Source of the DNA: Cyanobacteria bacterium HKST-UBA02
Lineage (GTDB): Bacteria > Cyanobacteriota > Vampirovibrionia > Obscuribacterales > Obscuribacteraceae
DNA: 12,408 nucleotides
NCBI GenBank assembly: GCA_020431945.1
Contig: JAGQHH010000114.1
Coordinates: forward strand, 1 to 12,408
Reading direction: 5' to 3'
In this document: positions 6,778-12,245 of the stretch, piece after piece
Layout: every line of letters starts with the position of its first letter
Numbering within the stretch: position 1 is the stretch's first letter
The notes under the pieces: model-generated
Database searches by the model: none
What the model saw: only the letters and a program-made list of their open reading frames with translations
What the model was told of the DNA's origin: nothing
Made by a program: the position numbers and the translations under genes

Positions 6778-7056
6778 TCAGTCCCAGGAGCCGTTGACGA
6801 GAACGCCGGAGAGCAAGTCTTTCCCCCGGAACGACAGTCTGATGGATTCGCCGTAGCTGGTATTGATGTCGAGGCATCCGCAGGGCGTAGACTCGACGGA
6901 TTTGAGCGTAATACAGTTGCACTCTTCCGACTGCCTTTCGAGGCATCCGTCCGAGCTGAATCGACAGAGCCCTTCCCTGGGCTTGACGGTTACTTGCAGT
7001 GATCCCGAATGGATCTCCTCAATTTTTATTCGGCATGTAGAAACGAAGAAGTCCAT
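6778..7056 (-). CDS. Small seven-cysteine protein of unknown function
   Basis: 92 residues, not recognised. It has cysteines at 8, 31, 38, 46, 48, 59 and 61, including two CxC pairs (CNC at 46-48, CGC at 59-61). Alternating polar and hydrophobic residues (RIKIEEIHSGSLQVTVK, SIRLSFRGKDLLSGVLV) suggest a beta-rich fold. There is no signal peptide, so the cysteines may bind metal or be kept reduced in the cytoplasm rather than form structural disulfides. A strong ribosome site (GGGGAGGG, four bases before the ATG) supports expression. Encoded 28 bases before the thioredoxin-like gene, which fits a redox client or partner. The order of CxC pairs does not match a zinc ribbon I know. Confidence 0.75.
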   Translation of the reverse strand: MDFFVSTCRIKIEEIHSGSLQVTVKPREGLCRFSSDGCLERQSEECNCITLKSVESTPCGCLDINTSYGESIRLSFRGKDLLSGVLVNGSWD

Positions 7057-7321
7057 GGTGCCCTCCCCTTCGATGGCTTTGAAAATAGAAAGACGGCTCC
7101 GGAGCGCGCACGCTCTTTGCTCCAGGTCGTAGGTTTGCTGATTGAGGCTCTGGTGGTGAGGTATTCGGGTTCCGAACCAGGGTTGTCAACAGGTAGGTAA
7201 AACCTAGCAAAAGGACAGCCAGTCGACAATGGTAATTCCTCATCTGATAAGGGTTTGAGGTGGCGTCAGGGTGGCGCTGCAGGGCTCGCACTATTAGCGC
7301 GAGCCCCGTAACAATCAAGTG
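7057..7321. other. Gap within the small-gene block
   Basis: 265 bases. A minus-strand frame could begin at 7243 (ATG, about 74 codons, with one hydrophobic stretch RLAVLLLGFTYLLTTLV), but it lacks a ribosome site and runs 38 bases into the start of the seven-cysteine gene, so I do not call it. The gap contains a perfect inverted repeat at 7282-7306. It divides the five small genes into an upstream pair and a downstream trio, so two transcripts are possible. Confidence 0.5.
7282..7306 (-). terminator. Hairpin behind the 170-residue gene
   Basis: GGGCTCGC and GCGAGCCC, a perfect 8-bp stem with a 9-base loop, 15 bases past the stop of the minus-strand gene. There is no T-tract after it, so it may be a terminator of the Rho-assisted kind, an RNA-stability stem or a processing site. 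Confidence 0.4.
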
Positions 7322-7834
7322 TTAGCAGCCGAAGCCGGTTGGTCCTATCGGCTCGAAGACCGGGATGGAAACTCGCTCCACTTCGTAGGTGAGCTCGACC
7401 TGGACCAGATTGGCCCCGAGTCTGCAGCTCAGCTCGCCACCGCAGGTGAAACGAATGTGGTTGAGAACGAGCTTGGCGCCATAGACTTCATCCATGGATT
7501 CGCTTCTGGCGATGTGCTCGTATGTATAGCCCAGGTTCTCGATCTTCTGGGAGATCGTGTTTACCGGTTCCGGGATGACGAGATCGGGATCGAAGCCGGC
7601 TTCCCTGGCTTGATGCTTGAGGGTGTCCTCGAAATAGCAGATCTTGTTGGGACCTGATTGATTGCCATCCAGCCTGGTCATTTCAATCCTCACCAGCTGG
7701 TCGGTGTTCAGGCGAAGGCTTACTGTGTCGGCGGCCAGTTTTTCGACAATCAGTCTGCCACCACCGGCGATAATCATTTCTTCTACCAGGACCTGGAATT
7801 TCGGGTCCATTGCTTTGGATTTATTGTCGATCAT
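7322..7834 (-). CDS. Unrecognised 170-residue protein ending in GFGC
   Basis: Soluble protein with no signal peptide and no family I can name. The N-terminal part (10-55) has an alpha/beta look (KFQVLVEEMIIAGGGRLIVEKL, then TVSLRL and LVRIEM). The middle is polar (GNQSGPNKICYFEDTLKHQ), and the C-terminal 50 residues are beta-rich (LVLNHIRFTCGG, LVQVELTYEVERVSIPVFEP), finishing PIGPTGFGC with cysteine as the last residue. Cysteines lie at 66, 131, 137 and 170. The free C-terminal Cys in a Gly-rich tail is unusual and could be a site of modification or metal binding, but that is speculation. Ribosome site AAAGGAGA lies six bases from the ATG. It is 42 bases behind the membrane-protein gene, so the two are probably cotranscribed. 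Confidence 0.75.
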   Translation of the reverse strand: MIDNKSKAMDPKFQVLVEEMIIAGGGRLIVEKLAADTVSLRLNTDQLVRIEMTRLDGNQSGPNKICYFEDTLKHQAREAGFDPDLVIPEPVNTISQKIENLGYTYEHIARSESMDEVYGAKLVLNHIRFTCGGELSCRLGANLVQVELTYEVERVSIPVFEPIGPTGFGC

Positions 7835-7876
7835 TGAAAGTCTCCTTTCATTCGAGTTATTGGTTGTTGGCTTGGC

Positions 7877-8122
7877 TCATCTGGATAAGCGATAAGCAGA
7901 AGCGAAGAGGGCCACTGCCACGCTACCGTAGAGCAACGGGATGTTTGCGGTTTTGTATCCGCAAATCAGTGCGATGATTGCTGCGCCGAGGACGATTGTG
8001 TTGCCGAGGCAAATTCGGCGTTTGATCGCCACTCTCAGATCCGCCGTGGCGAATCGCACGGCGTGCCCTGCAAATGCTGCCAGGTACAGACCGTAGATCA
8101 AGAACAGTGTTTTGATCATCAT
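7877..8122 (-). CDS. Small membrane protein, first gene of the small-gene block
   Basis: 81 residues with three hydrophobic segments: about 3-22 (IKTLFLIYGLYLAAFAGHAV), 41-56 (TIVLGAAIIALICGY) and 61-78 (IPLLYGSVAVALFASAY), separated by a basic loop (RVAIKRR) that probably faces the cytoplasm. The first segment could instead be an uncleaved signal. I do not recognise a family. Two adjacent ATGs are available; I use the first, preceded by AAGGGG. Upstream is a leader of at least 90 bases containing a 9-bp inverted repeat, and then the MocR-type regulator gene on the same strand. As the first gene of the block it is the likeliest direct target of that regulator (inference). Confidence 0.7.
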   Translation of the reverse strand: MMIKTLFLIYGLYLAAFAGHAVRFATADLRVAIKRRICLGNTIVLGAAIIALICGYKTANIPLLYGSVAVALFASAYRLSR

Positions 8123-8147
8123 GTAACCCCTTGTTCGAGTTTGTGTC

Positions 8148-8215
8148 TAGACGAGGGACCTGGTTTCTGTATTCGATTCGGGTATAAGTTGTTGTGTGCT
8201 TATCAGCCTCGTCTA
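8148..8215 (-). promoter_or_regulatory. Structured 5' leader candidate before the small-gene block
   Basis: TAGACGAGG (8148-8156) and CCTCGTCTA (8207-8215) are perfect 9-bp arms around 50 bases, inside which ATAAG and CTTAT can pair around a 10-base loop. On the minus strand the structure ends 26 bases before the start codon at 8122. It could be a structured leader or a small hairpin RNA; I recognise no riboswitch class. The rest of 8123-8348 holds no gene. Confidence 0.35.
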
Positions 8216-8348
8216 AGAAATGGAGCAGGGAATAAGATCAACCTATATTCGGTGCTCTGCTGAAGAAAGATATGTGCGGACTTCTTTTCGTTTCTGATGA
8301 AGGATCGGGTTGAGCTAGTATGGCGCGGCGGATCTGAGAGAATTCGCG

Positions 8349-9851
8349 CTAGCTTTCCGAAACCACCTCAAGACTCTCGGAAAATCGAAGAGCCGACTGC
8401 TCCAGCTCCTCCTCGGACAGGTGACCGAAGGCGACGAGGAACTCGGAGGCGTCCTCTCTGGATTCGTCGCGATGCAGATAAAAGCTCTTCGTGCTGCACA
8501 TGGGAAGCCCGGCTTGCTTAGCCAGGTCGAGTAGCTCTTCCTCGCTGTGGTCGACTTGCAATTTGACAGGCAGGCAGGTTCCCGTCCGGGGTTCGGCGAT
8601 GGTTATCCGATCGCCCAGGCTTCTCTTCAGTCCCGCAATCAGCGCTCGCCGGCGTTTGGCATAAACTTGCCTGGTTTTCTGGATGTGCCGCTCATAGAGC
8701 CCGCTTTCAATGAGATCGGCAAGCACATACTGCTCGATAATCGAGAAAGTCCTCTGGGAGAGAATCTTCGCTCGCCGGTAAACAGGTACCAGCCACTTCG
8801 GAATGACCAGGTAATGAAGCGAGGTAAGGGGAAACAGCGTATTGGTGAAGCTTCCGAAAGTAATCACCAGGTCGTCCCTGTCCAGTTCCTTGAGCGCCGC
8901 TACCGGCTTGCCGAAATAACGATATTCATGGCCGTGATCGTCTTCGATAATCACTGTGTCGGTTTTGCGGGCCCAGTCGAGAAGGGACTCTCGGCGTGCC
9001 TGGCTGAGACAGGCGCCGGATGGCGAATGGTGGACCGGAGAGACGAACACCAGGCGAAAACTGCTCTGGCTATCGATGAGCTCGTCGACGATGATGCCTT
9101 CCTGGTCGACCGGGACGGGATGGAGTCTGGCTTTCTGAGCCAGGAAGGCCTGCCGGGCATCGCAATAGCCCGAGCTCTCGAGAGCGACTGTGCTTTCGCT
9201 CTCTACCAGGATCCTGGCAGTGACGTTGAGGGTATGCTGGGCGGTGGTGAAGAGCACGACCTGATCGGGATGGCAGGCAATCGCCCGGGATCGCTTGAGA
9301 TAGCCGGCAAGAGCTTCCCGCAGGGGCGGATAGCCGAATGGATCCGTCTCATAGATAAGGTGGGCTGATTCCTCGGCCCTGGCATGGCGAGAATAAAGAT
9401 TGCGCCAGTCTTTGAGAGGGAGAAGATCGTGAGGCACCGCCCCATAGTTGAGTTCGGGAATAACCGTCTCGTTGAATTCGGTGGGCTCGGCGCTCAATAG
9501 ATAGCGTGCGAAAGTAGAGAAATGCTTGCTTCTATCCATCGCGCTCTCCGCCGGTTTCACAGGGTCGGATCGGTCCGACAGGCTGAGATGTCTGCTTACG
9601 CAGGTGCCGGTGCCATGCATCGCTTCTATATAGCCCTGGCACATCAACTCCTCGTAGCTTCGTACCACTGTCACTCGCGAGAGCTCGAGCATATTGGCCA
9701 GGGCTCGGGAAGATGGCAGGGCTTCGCCGGGGCGCAGGCGTCCCTGGACAATCGCTTCCCTCAAGGCGTCGCAGAGTTGACGGTAGAGGGGCTGCTTGGA
9801 TTCGCCGGATAGTGTGATTGGCATGTCCATGATCAAGCATGACTTTAGCAT
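8349..9851 (-). CDS. MocR-type regulator (GntR HTH + aminotransferase fold) with a disabled PLP site
   Basis: 500 residues. Residues about 21-88 are a GntR winged helix-turn-helix (PLYRQLCDALREAIVQGRL, LPSSRALANMLELSRVTVVR, then GYIEAMHGTGT). Residues about 130-490 match the class I aminotransferase domain of MocR/GabR proteins (GYPPLREALAGYLKRSR, EDDHGHEYRY, FGHLSEEELE). MocR proteins normally bind pyridoxal phosphate and act as ligand-sensing repressors or activators. Here the consensus GSFSK reads GSFTN, so the Schiff-base lysine is Asn337. The following R-L-G-Y reads S-L-H-Y (phosphate-site Arg replaced), the Tyr of EDDY is His306, and the C-terminal carboxylate-binding Arg of LRLGF is Leu472. 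The protein therefore probably senses something without covalent PLP. The start lacks a Shine-Dalgarno; Met8 and Met10 are alternatives. It lies upstream of the small-gene block on the same strand. Confidence 0.9.
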   Translation of the reverse strand: MLKSCLIMDMPITLSGESKQPLYRQLCDALREAIVQGRLRPGEALPSSRALANMLELSRVTVVRSYEELMCQGYIEAMHGTGTCVSRHLSLSDRSDPVKPAESAMDRSKHFSTFARYLLSAEPTEFNETVIPELNYGAVPHDLLPLKDWRNLYSRHARAEESAHLIYETDPFGYPPLREALAGYLKRSRAIACHPDQVVLFTTAQHTLNVTARILVESESTVALESSGYCDARQAFLAQKARLHPVPVDQEGIIVDELIDSQSSFRLVFVSPVHHSPSGACLSQARRESLLDWARKTDTVIIEDDHGHEYRYFGKPVAALKELDRDDLVITFGSFTNTLFPLTSLHYLVIPKWLVPVYRRAKILSQRTFSIIEQYVLADLIESGLYERHIQKTRQVYAKRRRALIAGLKRSLGDRITIAEPRTGTCLPVKLQVDHSEEELLDLAKQAGLPMCSTKSFYLHRDESREDASEFLVAFGHLSEEELEQSALRFSESLEVVSES

Positions 9852-9868
9852 GAATTGATCACAATTAA

Positions 9869-9887
9869 ATACGATAGAAGATAGTAT
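9869..9887. promoter_or_regulatory. Possible operator upstream of the MocR-type gene
   Basis: ATACGATAGAAGATAGTAT: outer ATAC/GTAT arms around two direct GATAG repeats, 18-36 bases before the regulator's start codon. It overlaps a TATACT hexamer on the minus strand (9883-9888) and a TATAAT on the plus strand (9885-9890), neither with a clear -35. MocR/GntR proteins often bind short repeats in their own promoters, so autoregulation is plausible. Confidence 0.3.
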
Positions 9888-9896
9888 AATGCTTGC

Positions 9897-9941
9897 AAAA
9901 AGGCTCGGCGAAAACCACCAGCGAGAGCTGGTGTGCCGAGC
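9897..9941 (-). terminator. Intrinsic terminator of the ParB-like gene
   Basis: Read on the minus strand: GCTCGGC, then ACCAGC-TCTC-GCTGGT as an inner hairpin, then GCCGAGCC and a run of five T. Two nested perfect stems plus a T-tract directly behind the gene ending at 9957 make a textbook terminator. Confidence 0.88.
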
Positions 9942-9956
9942 ACAAAAGTGAGTGAA

Positions 9957-10265
9957 TTACGACCCGACAACGAGAGCTTCGATGCACCCGGTGTCGGCCA
10001 GCTTGGCGGCAATCACGCGATGGCGTCCGTCTTCGACGTTGTAACCACCACCGGCGCGCGGCCGCAGGACGACGCGAACCATACCGCGTCCGTCTTCGAA
10101 ATTCTTGCGCATCTGCTCGATCTGACCGTGGTCGCGCTCCATGAGCTTGGCCCAGGTCGAGTCGGAGATGTAGATCTCGGAAAGCGGAACGAAGATGGTA
10201 TCGTCGTACGCCACCTCGCGGTTGCCCTTGCGGTGACGGAACTTCTTGGAGTAGGTCTTGCCCAT
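9957..10265 (-). CDS. Small ParB/sulfiredoxin-fold protein
   Basis: 102 residues forming only the ParB N-terminal (ParB/Srx) nucleotide-binding fold: VPLSEIYIS (27-35) as first strand and turn, helical KNFEDGRGM, strand VRVVLRP, and the diagnostic VEDGRHRVIAAKLA (77-90) with the G-x-H-R motif at 80-83. In ParB this motif binds CTP, in sulfiredoxin ATP, and in related domains it can accompany nuclease or kinase activity. Here there is no DNA-binding helix-turn-helix or dimerisation domain; the N-terminus is strongly basic (KTYSKKFRHRKGNR). So it is a stand-alone domain, not a partition ParB. The start chosen has an ideal AAGGAGG four bases before the ATG; an 11-codon extension is possible but lacks a site. 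A leader with a short reading frame precedes it and a strong terminator follows, so it is monocistronic. Confidence 0.82.
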   Translation of the reverse strand: MGKTYSKKFRHRKGNREVAYDDTIFVPLSEIYISDSTWAKLMERDHGQIEQMRKNFEDGRGMVRVVLRPRAGGGYNVEDGRHRVIAAKLADTGCIEALVVGS

Positions 10266-10340
10266 GGTGCCTCCTTTTCGGAGAGGCTCCAGGCGCAAGC
10301 GAAAGAAAATGCGGCACCGGAAGTGGTGCCTCGTGCTTGC
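10264..10340 (-). promoter_or_regulatory. Leader RNA with competing hairpins over the ribosome site
   Basis: On the minus strand: GCAAGC (10335-10340) can pair with GCTTGC (10296-10301), enclosing GGCACC-ACTTCC-GGTGCC (10313-10330), which is followed by TTTTCTTT. A second GGCACC (10266-10271) touches the start codon and could pair with the same GGTGCC. GCCTC can also pair with the GAGGC of the Shine-Dalgarno region around a 9-base loop. The alternatives would expose or hide the ribosome site. Confidence 0.4.
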
Positions 10341-10352
10341 TCCTTAGAGCCC

Positions 10353-10373
10353 CTACCTTAGGTGTGCAGTCAT
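10353..10373 (-). CDS. Possible six-residue leader peptide (MTAHLR)
   Basis: ATG, five sense codons and TAG, preceded by an excellent ribosome site (AAAGGAGGT, about six bases from the ATG), better than those of most real genes in the window. It lies 87 bases upstream of the ParB-like gene on the same strand, just before a region that can form competing hairpins. This is the layout of a translational or transcriptional attenuator. It could be chance, since so short a frame carries no coding statistics; the strong ribosome site is the main argument. Confidence 0.35.
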   Translation of the reverse strand: MTAHLR

Positions 10374-10419
10374 GGGAGACCTCCTTTGTGGTTTGGATTT
10401 CACAGGTATTCACTCCTGG

Positions 10420-10455
10420 GCGGTGGTGGGGCTTCAAAATTTGCCCCACCACCGC
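10420..10455 (-). terminator. Perfect 13-bp hairpin behind the S41 protease gene
   Basis: GCGGTGGTGGGGC and GCCCCACCACCGC around a 10-base loop, 44 bases past the stop of the minus-strand protease gene. There is no T-tract on either side, so it may act with Rho or as an RNA-stability stem, but its position between the protease and the ParB-like gene suggests it separates the two transcripts. Confidence 0.55.
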
Positions 10456-10499
10456 GTCTTCACTTGCTGGGCGACGTCACGCGTCTCCCGGCACGAACC

Positions 10500-12152
10500 T
10501 CAATACCGCCGAGGCTTTTCGGGAGCCTTGTCAGCTTCCTCCTTCTCCTTCCGGCGGCGCATCTGGATGTGCTGGTGCACGGACCAGAGGACGACCACCA
10601 GCAGGATCAGAGCCACTGCGAAGGACGCGGTCAGGGTCGAGTCGAACTCGATACCCTGCTGCGGACCTTCAGCCTTGGACTGAGGGGTGAGCTGGTTGGG
10701 GTTGACGGTCTTGATGATCTGGACGGCAGCATCGAGCTGCTCGTCGATCCTCGAGCCCGGAGTGCGCTCCACCTCGACGTTGGGCGCGATGCCCTTGCCG
10801 TTGAGGTTGTAGCCGCTGGGCGTCAGGTAGTCGAGCGAGGTGATCGACAGCGTGCCACCGGGCGGGATTTGCGTCTGCATCATGCCGACGCCCTTGCCCC
10901 AGGTGGTGGTGCCGACGATGATCGCCCGGCCGTTGTCCTTCAGCGCTCCGGTGAGGATTTCGGCAGCACTTGCTGAGCTGCCGTCCACAAGGACCACCAA
11001 GGGCACCTTGTAGAAGTCCTTGACCATGGTCACGACCTCCGGCGGAACACCGGCGAACTCATGAGCCATGGGGGCGATGACATCCACTTTCTGGTTGGTG
11101 ACCTGGCGACCTTCCCTCGTGGTGTACGAGAAGATAGTGCCGGTCTCCATGAACATCTCCGCCACGTTCTGAGCCAGGTCGACTCGCCCGCCCGGGTTCC
11201 CTCGAAGGTCGAGGATGATGCCGGTGAGGTTGCCGTTGGCCTGCTGATGCATTTTCATCAGGCCCTGGGTCATACCCGCCACCGGACCGGGGAAGAAGGC
11301 CGGCAGGCGGACATAGGCGATGTTGCCCGGGAGGAGACCGCCCTCGACCTGTGGAGGCTTGGGCGCATCGATGATGATGGTCACCTTCTGGGCGTTGCCG
11401 TTATGGCTGTACTCGATGTCGAGCGCCTTTCCGGCGGGTCCCCGGAGCAAGTCTTCGACTTCCTCCGAAGTCTTCCCGGCCAGCGGCTCGCCGCCGACAG
11501 AGATGACCGAGTCGCCCTTGTGGAGTGCCGACTTGTAGGCGGCGGTGCCCCAGAACACGGCGTTGACCTTGTAAGAACCGTCGCTCTGCTGCTCGAGCCG
11601 AAGCCCGGCAGAGACGATGCCCTTTTCGGCCAGCTCCTGCTGTTTCTTCATGTCCGCGGTGGACGTGTAATAGGTCCAGCGGTCGTGGAGGCTACCGAGC
11701 ATCGCCTGGAGGGCGCTCTCGTACTCATCCACGGTGGTGAGCTTGCCGTCGTACTTGTGCAGCCACTCGTCCCAGTGTTCGAGCTTGGCGCGGTCGCGGT
11801 AGTGCTCGGAGACCATCTTCCAGACCTGGTGATAGTTCTCCTCGAGCATCTCCGCGGAGGGGGCTTCGGAGGCATGCTTGTAGGCCTCCATGGCCTCCAG
11901 GAACTTTTCCTGCAGTTCGGGCGGAACAGGGATCATGACCGGGGCATGCTCGCCGTCGGTGGACGGGGCAGCCTGGTCGCCGGGAGCGGCCTTATCGGCC
12001 GGGGTGGGCGTCTGCTCCTGATTGGCCGGCTGCGCCTGCTCCTGAGGAGCAGTGCCTGCCTGGTCCAGGAGCGGATTGCCCGCCACTGCTGCGCCAAAAC
12101 CGGTAAACGTCAGCAACGCTGCGATGAGCGTGGTGTAGAAGAATCGTTTCAT
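10500..12152 (-). CDS. S41 C-terminal processing protease (CtpA/Prc type), membrane anchored
   Basis: 550 residues. A Sec signal sequence (1-24, LIAALLTFTGFGAAVAG) is followed by a Gln/Pro/Ala-rich linker (about 30-72), a helical N-domain (75-170), a PDZ domain (about 175-262: AGLRLE, SALHKGDSVISVGGEPLAG) that binds substrate C-termini, and the S41 protease core. LDLRGNPGG is at 314-322. The catalytic dyad is Ser395 in SSASAAEI and Lys420 in TWGKG, exactly 25 residues apart as in E. coli Prc. The usual KGxxQ is lengthened to KGVGMMQ. Unusually, residues about 507-525 form a second membrane helix (LTASFAVALILLVVVLW) followed by a very basic tail (RRRKEKEE), so the protease is tethered at the C-terminus with a cytoplasmic tail. 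It probably trims periplasmic or envelope proteins. Ribosome site AGGAG lies nine bases before the ATG. Confidence 0.93.
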   Translation of the reverse strand: MKRFFYTTLIAALLTFTGFGAAVAGNPLLDQAGTAPQEQAQPANQEQTPTPADKAAPGDQAAPSTDGEHAPVMIPVPPELQEKFLEAMEAYKHASEAPSAEMLEENYHQVWKMVSEHYRDRAKLEHWDEWLHKYDGKLTTVDEYESALQAMLGSLHDRWTYYTSTADMKKQQELAEKGIVSAGLRLEQQSDGSYKVNAVFWGTAAYKSALHKGDSVISVGGEPLAGKTSEEVEDLLRGPAGKALDIEYSHNGNAQKVTIIIDAPKPPQVEGGLLPGNIAYVRLPAFFPGPVAGMTQGLMKMHQQANGNLTGIILDLRGNPGGRVDLAQNVAEMFMETGTIFSYTTREGRQVTNQKVDVIAPMAHEFAGVPPEVVTMVKDFYKVPLVVLVDGSSASAAEILTGALKDNGRAIIVGTTTWGKGVGMMQTQIPPGGTLSITSLDYLTPSGYNLNGKGIAPNVEVERTPGSRIDEQLDAAVQIIKTVNPNQLTPQSKAEGPQQGIEFDSTLTASFAVALILLVVVLWSVHQHIQMRRRKEKEEADKAPEKPRRY

Positions 12153-12184
12153 GACGAAAACTCCTGGTTGTTGGAATTGGAGCG

Positions 12185-12215
12185 GAAGCCCGGATCCACG
12201 TCGGATCCGGGCTTC
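12185..12215 (-). terminator. Perfect 13-bp hairpin between the last two genes
   Basis: GAAGCCCGGATCC and GGATCCGGGCTTC around a 5-base loop, 30 bases past the stop of the upstream gene and 32 bases before the protease start. It lacks a T-tract; probably a terminator or RNA-stability stem that reduces read-through into the protease gene. Confidence 0.55.
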
Positions 12216-12245
12216 GTTTCCGGTTTACAGTCAGGAAGCGGCGAC

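Noticed and set aside
7019..7318. Possible small gene with one hydrophobic segment between the 170-residue and seven-Cys genes
   Set aside because: TTG start, or an ATG at 7243 without a ribosome site; it overlaps the next gene's start by 38 bases and contains the hairpin at 7282-7306. Left as an open possibility only.
9885..9890. Perfect TATAAT on the plus strand near the MocR-type gene start
   Set aside because: No -35 at suitable spacing and no plus-strand gene downstream; any transcript would run straight into the terminator hairpin. Probably part of the regulator's own AT-rich control region.
9865..10452. 195-codon minus-strand frame over the ParB-like gene
   Set aside because: Its Arg/His-rich translation is typical of an out-of-frame shadow; the real gene has a G-x-H-R motif, a ribosome site and a terminator, and this frame runs through the terminator.
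10362..10976. 204-codon plus-strand frame antisense to the S41 protease
   Set aside because: Shadow of the G+C-rich protease gene; it begins across the intergenic hairpin and has no recognisable features.
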